Origin: Odontesthes bonariensis
Taxonomy: Eukaryota; Chordata; Actinopteri; Atheriniformes; Atherinopsidae
Length of the DNA stretch: 64,000 bases
Direction of reading: 5' to 3'
NCBI RefSeq assembly: GCF_027942865.1
Contig: NC_134524.1
Coordinates: forward strand, 19,769,536-19,833,535
The notes under the pieces were generated by a model. That model was not told the origin of the DNA. It saw only the letters and a program-made list of their open reading frames with translations, and searched no databases. Below, piece after piece: positions 35,058 through 47,200 of the stretch (position 1 is its first letter; each line of letters starts with the position of its first letter). A program made the translations under genes and the position numbers.

Positions 35058-35320
35058 TAGTCTCCCTGGTCACTAGTGCTGGAACTAGTATCTCATCAGA
35101 GCTTGTTGTTTTAGCTTTTGGATTACAAAGACTGGGACTAACCCCAACCCAGCCCTGAAAAGGTATTTCTGAGCCGTTGGCAGCTCTTAAATCCAGCAGT
35201 TCATCATCATTTAACAGGTCGCTGATAGGGTTGATTCTGGCATCTGGTACGTTTTGAGTCCTCCATGCCTCACTCCATGATGGACACTTGTGCTCCTGTG
35301 TCCCACAGGGCTTGAGACCG

Positions 35321-37114
35321 GCTTTACACGACAACGCTCTCGTGTGAAACCGTCAAAATATTTTATCAGATGTGCCTTTCGTTTAGACGGCGACAGCGTT
35401 TTTGGGGCTTAAAAACGGAAAAAAATGAACCCACCCTCCAGAGTGGAAATCTTAAAGACGCTCCACCGTCGTGTTCCCGTCTAAAGGATTGAAAACGCAA
35501 ATGTGTGCTCTGAGCTGCTCACGATGGGGATCCTCGCATACGCGTTGACGTCATAACCATGTACAGTACAGCCTAACAATGACAAACATGTCGGATTATT
35601 TCCATCAGTCAGACATTCAAGTTGTCTTAGCTGCTTTGATAGCTATTCAGGAGTCCTTTCAGCAAATAAGCCGAGTAATTACAGATATATGAGAACAGAG
35701 AAGGCGAATTAATTACCTACGGCAATTGCCATGTTCTGGTTTACGACTGTGGGCTATTTCCTATTTCGCGCTACTACGGAGAGAAGTAGAAGGAAGTTTC
35801 AACGCATGCGCGCGCTCTTGGTGTTGTTGTATGGCAGTGCTTCACAGTACCACCTAGCCACCTGGCATGCATACTACATCAAATTTCACACACTTTTGCG
35901 TCACCGTGTGCATGCAGATTTCCACCCAAAGACGCTCGTCTAAACGCGAAATAAAAAGTGGGAACCAGGGCTCTAAATTAACTTTTTTGATCACCAGCCA
36001 ATGTGGCTAGTAAGTTTCTGAAGTTACCAGCCAATCAGAATTTCCACTAGCCACATATTTTTCCGTGCAAAAAAGAAAGATGAGAGCCACTGAATTAATT
36101 TGATCAATTTATTAACTAAAGCTTTAAATTCATTTTACAGTGAAATTGGGAATGTATATCCAATTAAAATAATTACAATAATTAAACTTATGTACATACA
36201 AAACTTATTCTAACATTTCATTACTCCTCAACCCTCACATACTATTCAGGGTCACATTTTTTGTACATAAAAAAATAACTTTAAAACTGATTTATATTCA
36301 TGTGAACCCTGAATCTACAAAAATGGAAATATTTAACAACTTTCTAACCATGTTTTAGTGCAGATAATGCACAAAATTAAACACAAACTATGTGCAGAGA
36401 TTAATTATAAGGGGGATACTGTGAAATGCTTAAACATCGTCCGAGCTCTCTGAACTGTCTTCGGATCCATCTAAATCAGTTCCATTTTTCCCTTTTCTCA
36501 CAAAGTGGGGCCGGCGTGTGCGCAAACTGTCACCATGCCAGATTCAATATATTCGAAATATCATCCTCCTCCCCTCCTTTGGCAGGCATATCTTTTCTCT
36601 TCACGGCCGGCTGTCCCAACCATCGCCACATTTAGTTAGTGTTTGCGTCTGTATTTGTACCAATAACACGCTGTCAAATAATGCTCCCCCTTCTCAATGC
36701 ATTCATGACGGAGCAGAGTCACCTAAATAAAGACAGAAGTTTCCCAAATACAAAAATCAAATGGTGAATGACACCCCATTTGTGCATGTTAACCTAACTG
36801 CTTGTTAATACGATAAGTGTTTTATTACTTTGCATGTCTTCCAAAAGAGAAAATAATCAGACGCAGGGTAGCAAAACATTATGGGCGTGAAAACGAAAGA
36901 AAATCGGCTCGGCGCATGCACAAAGTAGCAATTCTCGACAAGTAGGACAAATCGACTGAACACCGGCGTCTATCGTATTTCCAAACCAAGAGTGACCCAC
37001 ACGCCAAAAATAACTTTCACCCGCATTTGGCGGGTTGGCGGGTGTTAATTTAGAGCCCTGGTGGGAACGCAACGCCCCTTTGCGGATTGTGTTCAGATGG
37101 TTGTCGTGTAAAGC
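35321..37114. mobile_element. DNA element inserted in the Gypsy protease region
   Basis: Ends GCTTTACACGACAAC and its complement GTTGTCGTGTAAAGC (perfect 15-bp inverted repeat). It splits the Gypsy frame just before the protease active site. It was itself hit by the hAT at 35966-37060. No target duplication could be set with confidence. Confidence 0.65.
35966..37060. mobile_element. hAT-like element nested in the 35321-37114 element
   Basis: Ends CAGGGCTCTAAATTAAC and its complement, with an exact 8-bp target duplication GTGGGAAC (35958-35965, 37061-37068). This makes a three-level nest: Gypsy, then TIR element, then hAT. No transposase ORF is recognised. Confidence 0.88.
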
Positions 37115-37450
37115 TAGCCTGAGTCTTCCTGCCATTCATTTTGCACCAGACAAGACACTTTTTGCCTACCAGCTGTGCCACTTGTTTGCGTTTTGTACAC
37201 GGGTCGAATGGGCGCGGTGGTCGATCATTCCATTTAACATTTGATTTTAAAGGTGCTACATGAGGGTGACGAGTGTGAAGGTTTTTGCTTTTTCCTTGCA
37301 TTGTACACAGGTTCACGGGCTCTGGCTTAGATGTTTTTGGGTTTAAATCTCTTTGGGACCCCAGTCACAACCTCTGCCCGTTTCCCGACGGTTTCTGTCT
37401 CTCCACTGCTCTGCACCCTTTAGCCCAATGTGTCTCACTGCCACACTTAA

Positions 37451-38340
37451 AGGGACACTGTGTAATATATTAAGTCATTTATTAGCTCAAATCAACATAT
37501 TCATTCATAAATTAGTCCTCATTGGTGTAAAATTATCTCTGTCAACAATCTCACTTATCCTCCTGAGTGAAGAATAACTTGTCTGTATCTACATAGAGCG
37601 GGCAAGCTCTATGGAGGCCGCCATGTCCTTCCGGTCTATGAAAAACGACGAAGTGCTGAGAGGGACATAAAGCACTTCGAATCGCGTTTTCCCCAACGCC
37701 AGGCCTGCAAGCGGAAATGACGTCATTTTGATGTCACGTTTGCACGCAGGTATAAACAGAGCCAGTCTACGCCATTAGACATTCTCTGGTATAAACCAGC
37801 CTGAACGGCCTGCACTTTTGTTCGCAATGGAAGACCATAGTTATGCCACGCCACAGGAGAAGGGATCCTCGTCGCCAAAAAAGCGAATTGAAAAGGCAAC
37901 GTGACCGGCAAATCCACTAAAAGAGGGTAAAGATCTGGGTCGCTTTTCCCAGATGGAAAGAGCAAAATGAAGGAGAAAGATTTTCAAATGGATGCTGAGG
38001 TTGCCTGCTTTCTTCTCAACAGGTAAGTCAATGTCACTGTCTAAATTACAAGCTTTTCTCATTGCTTGGTTGTGTAATTCATTACATAGGCGGCACAAAA
38101 GTAGAACACACGGGGTTGGGGGGAATGGTAATGAAGCCTTGTATGTATGTATGTATGTATGTATGTATGTATGTATGTATATATATATATATATATATAT
38201 GTTTTTCAGAATTGACAATTCCAAACAGCATAGTCACCTCACAGATTATCACATCCTTTAGCTACATGTATCCTTATCACAGAGCATTTCAGGCTACTAA
38301 CTGACTGGATGTTTCCCTTTACAGGCCTGGTCCCCCCTCA
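37451..38340 (+). mobile_element. Left end of a TTAA-target transposon with possible coding exon
   Basis: TTAA (37447-37450) then AGGGACACTGTGTAATAT. About 290 bp match, in reverse, the right end of the element at 42073-43101. Beyond that it carries unique sequence with broken protein-like frames around 37826-38021 and a GTAAGT donor at 38022, suggesting the remains of an autonomous relative. The other end was not found before 40022, so the right boundary is a guess. It truncates the Gypsy Gag zinc-knuckle region. Confidence 0.55.
38140..38200. repeat. (GTAT)n then (AT)n microsatellite
   Basis: About nine GTAT units run straight into an AT run. The overlapping ORFs with poly-VCMY are artefacts of this tract. 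Confidence 0.9.
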
Positions 38341-40021
38341 CTCCCCGCTGAGGGCAACACAGGACCTGCACACCCACTTGTTGTTAATATACACATTCAA
38401 TAAAACATTTGACAATTTATTTGTGCCACATTATTAAAAATACTACTCATGTGACCTCAAAGACCAAAAGTCAGTAATGAAGATAACCTTCATTACAGTA
38501 TCCCATTTTCCTGTTGTAATTTATTTTACTCTACTCTGGAGCCACGACAACACTACACATTTTTAACTGACCAAACTACACACTGTACTATCTATATTAC
38601 AACAACTTAACAAGAAGTTTATTTCTCACTGGCAACCACTTGAAGATATGAAGAAATAGTTTAACCCAAAAGACATCTTCAACATTCCAGAAAGACAATC
38701 TTGATTAAGTAAATATTATTTCAACCTTACATTCACAAATTGTCTGGTATAGGGTTAACTCTAACAGCAAATTGTAAAATCGACTTTCACCGCTGGTGTG
38801 CGGTTGAAACCTCTCGGTCGATTACGGTGGTAATTCTCAGTCTTCCACTCACATTCAAACCCTTCAAAATCATCCTCGCCGTTATCGTCATCCTCAAACA
38901 TATGTGCTTGCCATAAATCTCCATCAATTGGGTCAGCACGTTCTTCAGCATCATCAAAGCCAAGAAACTCCTCAAAATCAATCAACCTTACATTCACAAA
39001 TTGTCTTGTCTGGTATAGGGTTAACTCTAACAGCAAAATGTAATGTTTAATATCCAATTCATCAGTGCACATAACACATAATGGCAAAATACTACGGGTT
39101 TGATAGACGATATAATTAGGAAGTTGTGGTACAGTATTTAAGATATTGTTAATAAAGGGATGAAGAAGGTCCTGTCTGCACTCAGATGGGAGGTAAGATG
39201 ACTATGATGGGAGCAGGAGAAGACAAGCAGGGTCTGAAATGATAGCACATGTTAGTGGAAAGATTAATGAGATGACAGCAATAAATTTGTGATGCAGATT
39301 TCATCAAAGCATCCAATACAGAATAGGGCATATTAATGGTTGGACTATGGGATGTCTGATGCAGGCAACAATAAAGGCTCTGGAAGTGATTGAATCGGTG
39401 GCAGAGGTTGACCACGGGGAGATGGAAGAAAGGTGAGAGAAGTCATTGTTTCTAGATAAAAAAGTCAACAAGTGAAGAAGACTCTTGTAAGTAGTTAGTG
39501 ATGTAAAATGCATGAACTTTTTCTTTTTCCTATGTAGTGAAAGACAGGAGATCCTCATGGAAATTAAAATGAACATGGAGAGGCGAGGACTTCTGTGAAT
39601 TTTGGGACAACGAAAGGTTTCACAAATTCTAAAGTGTGTTTGATATCATTTATATCGTGATGAATGATTAAACCTATGTTTGATTATTTTTCATACAGGT
39701 TCTGGTTTTGGATGGTCCAAATGAAAAGAAGAAAGAAAGCTCAGATGAACTTTTTGAATTTTCAATGACCAAATAAAGTTTTCACAAATAATAAAATGTG
39801 TTTTAAAGACTCTGTACCCTCTTTAGAATAATTCTTTCCAGATTTGAGCAGTCTAAGTAATGTAGTTTCCATACAGGACCCAGTTTATGGTGATCAGAAT
39901 ACCAAAAATGCAGTAAAATGGCCCTGTTCTGCATTTTCACAAATCAGAAAAAGGTTTTAATGAATTCATAATCGGAGGCTGGCGAATCGGATGCCAACTT
40001 CAGCGTCGTGACTTGGGTCAC
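38341..40021. other. Unassigned DNA before block B copy 2
   Basis: Contains a minus-strand acidic ORF (39087-38761, with FEEFLGFDDAEERADPIDG and FECEWKTENYHRNRP) that I do not recognise; it may belong to the broken transposon at 37451. The direct repeat TCAACCTTACATTCACAAATTGTCT occurs at ~38720 and ~38982. Otherwise nothing. Confidence 0.35.
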
Positions 40022-40197
40022 GGTTTAAATGTGTTTTCCATAAAATGGGAACTGCACAAGACTTGATAGCCCTGTAAGTTGTCTGCTCCATCACTCTTTC
40101 ACAAAAAAGACAGCGTATATTAAGCAGACGAGTATCTTAAAGTATTATTCAATCATTATTTTTTATTTTTTTGTGTCTCGGACTTACTGACCCGCAG

Positions 40198-40243
40198 ACT
40201 TTCCAGTCTCTGTCCGTCTCAAGTGAATCTCCAGACTTGCCAA
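40198..40243 (+). pseudogene. TRIM exon 5 fragment
   Basis: After the conserved acceptor (TGACCCGCAG), the first ~46 bp of TRIM exon 5 survive (TFQSLSVSSESPDLP). The rest of exons 5-7, including PRY-SPRY, is replaced by unrelated DNA, and exons 1-4 are missing upstream. It is a remnant of the duplicated TRIM. Confidence 0.85.
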
Positions 40244-40838
40244 CAGGTGTTATGCCGAGAAATGCATGCCTGCCGAGAATTGCATCCCCTGTCGCGGGAA
40301 CGCGCATTGCTCAAACTCAGGACTGCATATCGATGAGAATACGGAATACGCAATATGACCGGCGAGGCAACTTTTAAACATATTCATAATATAATCGTGT
40401 TGTTTAACTACGAATGCCCTATAAATGTGGAGTTTTGTGGAAGATTAATTTTAGAAAACACGACTTTGACACCCTTATCTAAACACGTTGGAGGCGAATG
40501 CTTTACAGTCCAACCCAGTGTCAAATCAGATATTTATATGCAATTAAAATGTGATTCATTTTGATTAATTAATTTCACGGAAGAAACGGATAGCTTCTCC
40601 AATCCCCGTTCCTAATAAAATGCCTTAAATGCCTTTTTTTTTTTTTCACTGTTGTGGTATTGCTGATGTGTTTTTGATATTTGTATGGATGTTTTCCAGT
40701 AATTAATAGTAATGAATGTTGAAAAGGTAAGCTTTTATTTTAGTAAAAGTTACCTAAACCAAGGTAACATTTTGAACAACTTTTCATATTTTATGGAATA
40801 ATTTGGTGTTATAATCATTGGATATTACATAAACAGAT

Positions 40839-41821
40839 AGGGTTGCCAACCGTCCCTTGAAAAACGGAATCGTCCCGTATTTAGAAACAAAAGCATCCGT
40901 CCCGTATTGAACTGAAAAGGGACGCACTTTGTCCCGTATTACTGTGAGAATCCAAAAATAGGCAGTATCATGCCAATGGAAATGAATAACGGGGCTTTAT
41001 ATGAAAATATACGGTAAATTTTTCCCAGGCCCTGTCCTGCTCTGTGACCAATGAGCTGACAGCATATTCACACACGAGAATACGCTCATCCCATTGGTCG
41101 AGGAGTTACTGAGAAGATAGCGGAAGACAACAAAGCAGCATACATGGCAGTTACGCAGACGCCAACACTATTTTAAGCAGTGGGAGACAAAGTACTCAAC
41201 TCCAATAATTGAGTCAAAGTATTGATACTCATGGTCAAATCTTACTCAACTACAAGTAAAAGTCGCTAAAAATTTTACTCAAGTTAAAGTACTGAAGAAC
41301 TTACTTTTAAAAGTACAAACTACATTTTCTAATATCAGTACATTGCTGTATTGTTTTCTGAATGCTTTTACAGAACCATGTAACTCTGAAACCACTTAAT
41401 GATGAACAGAGATGTAGACTTTTTGCACCACTCTGCTACAAAATAACAACAACACGGCAACTATGAGCTAACAGTGCAATAGTACGTTTACTCAAACAGG
41501 GGGAAAAACATTTTTTCATTCATTCGTCTTAAAGTATTGGTGAAATAAAGACACAGGTAAAAAAAAAACAAATAACTTCTCCTTTAAGAAAGATACTTAT
41601 TTTATTCAGTTAATTTGTTATTTTATATTAAAGTGAATTGCTGGATAATAATTTGTTTTCCATGTGTTCATGTCACTCAAAAATATGCATCTAATTCAAT
41701 TCAGGTTCGAGTCAAATAGTTAAAAAATTGTTTCCAGGCCAGGAAGGGTGAAGGCAATCGGTTTCGGCCGACCCTTCTAATGAGGTGTCCCTTATTTATT
41801 TTTCGGGGAGTTGGCAACCCT
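40839..41821. mobile_element. TIR element with 10-bp target duplication
   Basis: Ends AGGGTTGCCAAC and its complement GTTGGCAACCCT, flanked by the direct repeat ATAAACAGAT (40829-40838, 41822-41831). A 10-bp duplication would fit a Mutator-like element. It contains a further repeat of the AAAGTACTCAACT...AAGTAAAAGT type at ~41180-41320. No transposase recognised. Confidence 0.75.
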
Positions 41822-42072
41822 ATAAACAGATGACTTCTACAAGAGTTCTTAATGTGTATCTGGCTAAATCTGGGTCCGTTCCGGTCCGTTTTGGTCCGTC
41901 AGTTTGATCTGCTCCTGCATTCAAACTCCCAGTATTCAGCAAGACAAACGGAGTGTGTTCCACAGTAGTGATTAGCTTGATTTGATTTTAAATGCTCCAG
42001 TGTGGTTTCCAGCCAGTCCCACGGTGTTATGGCCCTGAGTTCCCAACTTTTTGGAGTTCTTATTTGTTTTAA

Positions 42073-43101
42073 AGGGACACTATGTAATTTCTTCCCCCAT
42101 CTAGTGGTGCAATTTTATTTTGCAAAGTTGAATGAATTTGCTCTCTAGCGCCTCACGTTTTCAAATGTGCGCTGCAACTTCTTGAACTACGGCAGGCGGA
42201 ATGTGTCAAGATTCAAGAAGCTATAGCTTCAGACTCAAGGTCCAGACAAACAAAAAGAAATCAAAACACACAGTACAAAGGATTACATAACACACATACA
42301 ATAACACTATAAATACAAATGACAGATAACATGTCAGATAACATAACATCTCCTTTGGTGTGCAAGCAATGCAATTAGTCATATTCCGGGAGTTACCGGA
42401 AGTGACGTCGACGAAGCGTTAGCATTAGCCTGCGTTAGCAATAGGAGCATTAGCAGCGGTAAATAAACTCCCGGTAAACTTACAAACTTTCTAATGCCTC
42501 GTTTTGTGAGTTAAGAGCCTATGTGTACTACGGCAGAAGTTTGGTAACAATCAATGCATCATTAGTGGGAGCATTTACGAGATAAAATCTAGTTAGCATT
42601 TTTTTTTTTTTTTTTAAACTTTATTAGTAAATCAACAAAATAACAGTTTACAAATGTGAGCATAACGCCAAAAAGAAGATATCCAAGGGGAGCATAGGAA
42701 TAATAATAAAAAGAAGAAGATGATGCACTTACAAAAAGAAAGCTAATGAACACAAAGACATATGTGCCAAGGAATAAAATCTATTTAGCATTAGCGGCTG
42801 TAAGCCATTTGGCGGAAATGACGTCACAATGACGTCATTTCTGCTTGTAGGCCTGGTGGGGAAATCGCGATTCGAAGTGCTTTATGTCCCTCTCGGCACT
42901 TCGTCATTTTTCATAGACCGGAAGGACATGGCAGCCTCCATAGAGCTTGCCCGCTCTATGTAGATACAGACAAGTTATTCTTCACTCAGGAGGATAAGTG
43001 AGATTGTTGACAGAGATAATTTTACACCAATGAGGACTAACTTATGAATGAATATGTTGATTTGAGCTAATAAATGACTTAATTTATTACATAGTGTCCC
43101 T
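42073..43101. mobile_element. TTAA-target transposon in copy 2 only
   Basis: TTAA at 42069-42072 and 43102-43105, ends AGGGACACTATGTAAT and ATTACATAGTGTCCCT. The empty site is seen in copy 1 (GTTTTAAGCAGCTG, ~21970), so it jumped in after the duplication. Its right 290 bp matches the element end at 37451. A small retroposon is nested at 42601-42773. No transposase. Confidence 0.9.
42601..42773 (-). mobile_element. Small retroposon nested in the TTAA element
   Basis: Starts with a 15-T run (a poly(A) tail on the minus strand). It is flanked by a 19-bp direct repeat with one mismatch (ATAAAATCTAGTTAGCATT 42582-42600; ATAAAATCTATTTAGCATT 42774-42792), as expected of LINE-driven insertion. The source RNA is not recognised. 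Confidence 0.75.
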
Positions 43102-43867
43102 TTAAGCAGCTGCTCAGAAAAAGTCGGCTCTCCTTTCCACATCTACCATCAGTGTTAAAAACCCACCTTTTACTTTTTAAAAAATGTGCATAGGCCTAAT
43201 TGTCATTTTTAAGAGAAATAAATCAATATGCATACTCGGCGTATGAGTTTTCGTTAATTGGCCAAAAAATTCACTCGCATATCAGTCTTAAGTGTAAATG
43301 TTGATTAAAGCCGTGTCTTTAGCAGCGTAATGATGGGGGAATATTTCCCTGTCTGTATTAGTTGAATCATCCACATGAAAACCCAGGTAGGGAGTAGATG
43401 GCGTCTCAGCTGACGCAACACTGGTCGACCTTTACACTCTGTAGCCCCGGCCAAGAGATTGATAATTAGTCTGACAGTAACTCCACTACTACAACAGTTT
43501 GTATGATGATTTGATATCATTTGTTAAGGAGCCTTAATTGTCTCGTATGTTTGGAAAGCAGCACAAAGCTGATGTTTGATTGCTGTAAAAATGTGACACA
43601 CTTACCAATGCCACTTCAGGCAACTTCCATACCTTTAGCATATATAGTCTTGACAAAATATAATTGCACATAAGGAACACTGGAAAAGTCCTGCTAGAAT
43701 GGAGTAACTGGTTTTGTCTGTTTGGAAGACATATAAAATACATCTGCTGGATCAAACGGTGTAAATTCAATTGATCAGTTTGAGGACTAAATCTGCACAG
43801 GACTTTTTGTTCATTTATATTTGAGAATTCGATATTTCAGTTTTAATTCATGATTCATCCAAATTTG

Positions 43868-43871
<4 letters not shown>

Positions 43872-43935
<64 letters not shown>
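43872..43935. repeat. (AT)n microsatellite, copy 2
   Basis: AT run at the place matching 22783-22824, but about 20 bp longer. Confidence 0.9.
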
Positions 43936-43939
<4 letters not shown>

Positions 43940-44253
43940 AGTATTTCAGAGGTCTGCTGCAAGAAATGACATGCTTAAGTTTTCTATTGAATTACAGGGA
44001 GTTTGATCCAACAAAAAGGACAGAGTAGCCTAATATTCGCGCGTTATGGTTATCAGTGTTGCGTATGAAGGTCAGACAGACGGATCACAGCCCGTCCCAC
44101 CCACAGCATCAGCTGACGCTTGTTTTGCAGTTGCTCTCACTTATCAGCACAGCTCTGCGTGGAACGGACACGGAGCTGTGATACTGTAAATCTGTCGCTC
44201 AACAAAGTGCTGCATTCTGCGGAAGTTCGGCTTCTTCCCCTTTCCTGCGGACG

Positions 44254-47200
44254 ATGGATGATATTCACCAGTACCCTGTTTTCTTCGAGTGCCACAAGCC
44301 TCTCGGGGAGCAGCAGGTGAAGAAAGTGGAAGCGTATTTCCGTGTTCGACGCAGATCCGGCGGAGGAGAGTGCGCTCCACTGAGGACTGTGGCTGACAAC
44401 GTCTACTGTCTAACTTTCCGATGTCAAAAAGGTACAGTAAAGATACGCTCAGTTATCTGCTCATACTTAAATCTGCTCTTTTCATTATTTTATGACGGGG
44501 GTCGTCTTATCCAAGAGGAACTCTGTCCATCCAACTGTAGGTACATTAGTCCCATTTCTTTGAAAACTCTCTTTACAAAGACTGGATGGGCCAAGTTTAA
44601 GTGCTTAATTTGCAAACGAGACTGCACAATAAATCATAAAGCAGGTCAAAACTGGTGTGGAAGCGCTGTTAAAGAAAGTGGGAATTTCCGCGGAAAACGA
44701 AACCAAAGTCGATATGTAACTAATGTCACATGTAATTATTGATTTGATTTTCACCTGCATTGATTCACCTTTGTGTTGATATCCCTGTTTATTTACTCAG
44801 CCATCTATCCTTTTTTATTTGATTTGATGTCTCTTTTCGTTTTCGACTTCTTTCATCATTTCTGACTCCCCGTGTTTATTCCTATGAAATGTTCCCGTTT
44901 CTATTTTCCTTCTCCTTTTATTGCCAACAATATAATTTCCATTAATCAGGGGTGGAAAGTAACGAATTACATGTACTCACGTTACTGTAATTGAGTACTT
45001 TTTGTGAGTAATTTCATCCCTGCGTGTCGACAGGCCTTGTTTACATGATGTGATGCATGCAGGAATGTGCTTCCTTATGTAAAACCGAGGCGGAGAAATG
45101 TCAACCATCTGTTTTAGGCAATGAGTGACTAGGTGAAGTTAAATAAATACAAAATACCGTAGCCTATTTCTATATTCTTGGAATGTTGATTTGCAGTTAA
45201 CACCCATGGTGTTAATCTTATTGTGCCCATTTCCATTGCCTTGCGCAGTGCAATATTGTTACATGCGATAAGAGAAGGAAGAAAAAAAAAAAAAAGTTTG
45301 CCATTCGGGTAAAGTTCTGATGCAAGTGAGATGATCTCAGTTTTGAATGCAGACTGGCAGTGATTTCCTGTTTATGAGGTAAACAACGTGAACCCAGTGC
45401 CCCTAAAGGATGGTGATAACTGTGAACACAATGTCAATGATTAGCCTCAACATTATAACCACCTGCCAAATATGGAGTAGGTCCTTCTCATGCTGCCAAA
45501 AGTGCTCTGACCAGTCAGGGTGTGGGAAAAAAAAACACTGTGGGTGCCCCATGTTACTGGAATGTTAAAGGGATAGTTCGCCTCTTTTGACATGAAGCTG
45601 TATGACATCCCATATTAGCAATTTCATTTATGAACATTTTCTTACCCCCCGCTGCGTCCTGTGAGCCGAGTTCCAGCCGAGTTTTGGCGTTGATGAAGGT
45701 AGTCCGGCTAGTTTGCTGGGGTCCTGAAAATAAAGCGTCTTGCTTCTCAAAACAATTACAGATTGTTATCTGAGGTGCTTTGAAAACCTTTGATGCCTTA
45801 TTTGATTCCTTCCTCCAGTTATTCCAGCTGCTGCTGCCGGGGAATGCTGCTGCAACATGTGGACTGACTCTTTTCTTGGAGGACTTTGCTTATGATCAAG
45901 ATCAGCAGTGTCACTCATTTTACCTCTTAATGGTCATAATGTTGTGGCTGATCGGCTTATAAGAGCTTTGTCACAGATATCTTGGAATCAAAATATATGT
46001 TGTCTGACAGTATCCAAGAGGAAATGAAATCAGTATTTTTCAATTGTTTCCAAAATATGACTCCATGTATCCACAGCAGCCATTGTAAAGAATAACTGTC
46101 GCGGCTCATATAAATGATTAGCTTCATTCTTGTCTCTGTGTGGTAGTTATGCATAGCATGACATGAGAATAAATGTATTCTTTAGGTCATGTTTAATTCT
46201 TGAAATAACAAATGTGACACATTCTGTTTTAGATCAGCAGGAAGTCCTAAAGAGATCCGAGCATGCTGTGGAGCTCGCAGATGGTCGCCTGGTGTTCACT
46301 GTCCGGGGCAGCTGGGAAGCTCCCACCCCCTCTAACAGCACCACCCCCACAGCTCCAGAAGGGGTCAGTGCAATTTCGTCAAGGTTTCTCTGATCTGACA
46401 CATGTCAGTCACTGAGAACAGTAAACTGTTAAGATTTGAATGTGTTTTTGATGCAGGACCCTCAGTCCATTCCTGCCTCAGGTGCTTCATCAAATGGTGA
46501 AGATTGTGAGCTACAACCTAACGATCAGCCATCGACCTCCCCGAAGGAAAGGCCCAAGGCTGAGGAAGACCAGGAGGAAGAGCTGACCCCTGAATGCTCC
46601 TCTGCCCACCTTCACCCAGATGAGGAGAGGGCTAATTCTGGAGCTGTTGGTGAAATTAGTAACGTTGGAACTGGAAAGGATACACTTGATGGCTATTACG
46701 AGTACCACAGTGAGGAGAGTCCAGATCAGGAGTTGTTCGATGCAGTTCCTGAAGCCTCTGGAGGCCGAGTCTGTGTAGAGATTGTTCAGGGGACCATCGA
46801 GACCCAACAGGTGAGAAATACCTTGCAAAACTTAAAGTGGTGTGGATGTCTGATTTTAAATCATCAGGTGACAGGAAGCATCTCTCAAAATAGATCATGC
46901 TGTTCTCTATCTGCACATCTACCATTTCCTTCTTATAAAGCTATGCAAACACACAGTTTCTGACTAATTTGCTGTTCAATCTGCACCACATGTCCTGTTC
47001 TTCTTTCAGGTTGATGCCGTGGTATCACCCATGGTTCTCCATGATCCTCTCTCTACCCGAATTGGTAACATTTTGAATGAAATCGTCGGTCCTCAGCTGA
47101 CTTCAAGGTTTCGAGCAGAAGAAAGAGATGAATCGATGCCTGGCGACTCAGTGCTGGTGGAGGGGTTGCCTGGACTTCCATCTCATGCAGTGTTCTTCGT

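Larger units (their letters stand above)
32754..37446 (-). mobile_element. Decayed Ty3/Gypsy-type retrotransposon with nested insertions
   Basis: Read on the minus strand, the order is: a Gag-like zinc-knuckle scrap (KCGSETHWAKGC, ~37430), the lead-in to the protease (VGKKCLVWCKMNGRKTQA, ~37120-37180), an aspartic protease with WDTGAQVS (~35310) and EILVPALV, then NPIIGFN-type sequence (~33540) and the start of the RT region (EEVPVAKTYNAIPRPLYE-like, 33101-33301). 32754-33100 looks like its 3' LTR (AATAAAA, end GTGTAACA). Two insertions split it (33557-35057 and 35321-37114). Frameshifts and the missing RT core make it inactive. Confidence 0.75.

Noticed and set aside
38761-39087. Acidic 108-aa minus-strand ORF
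   Set aside because: Protein-like composition, but no recognised domain, splice context or partner; possibly from a decayed transposon. Not called as a gene.
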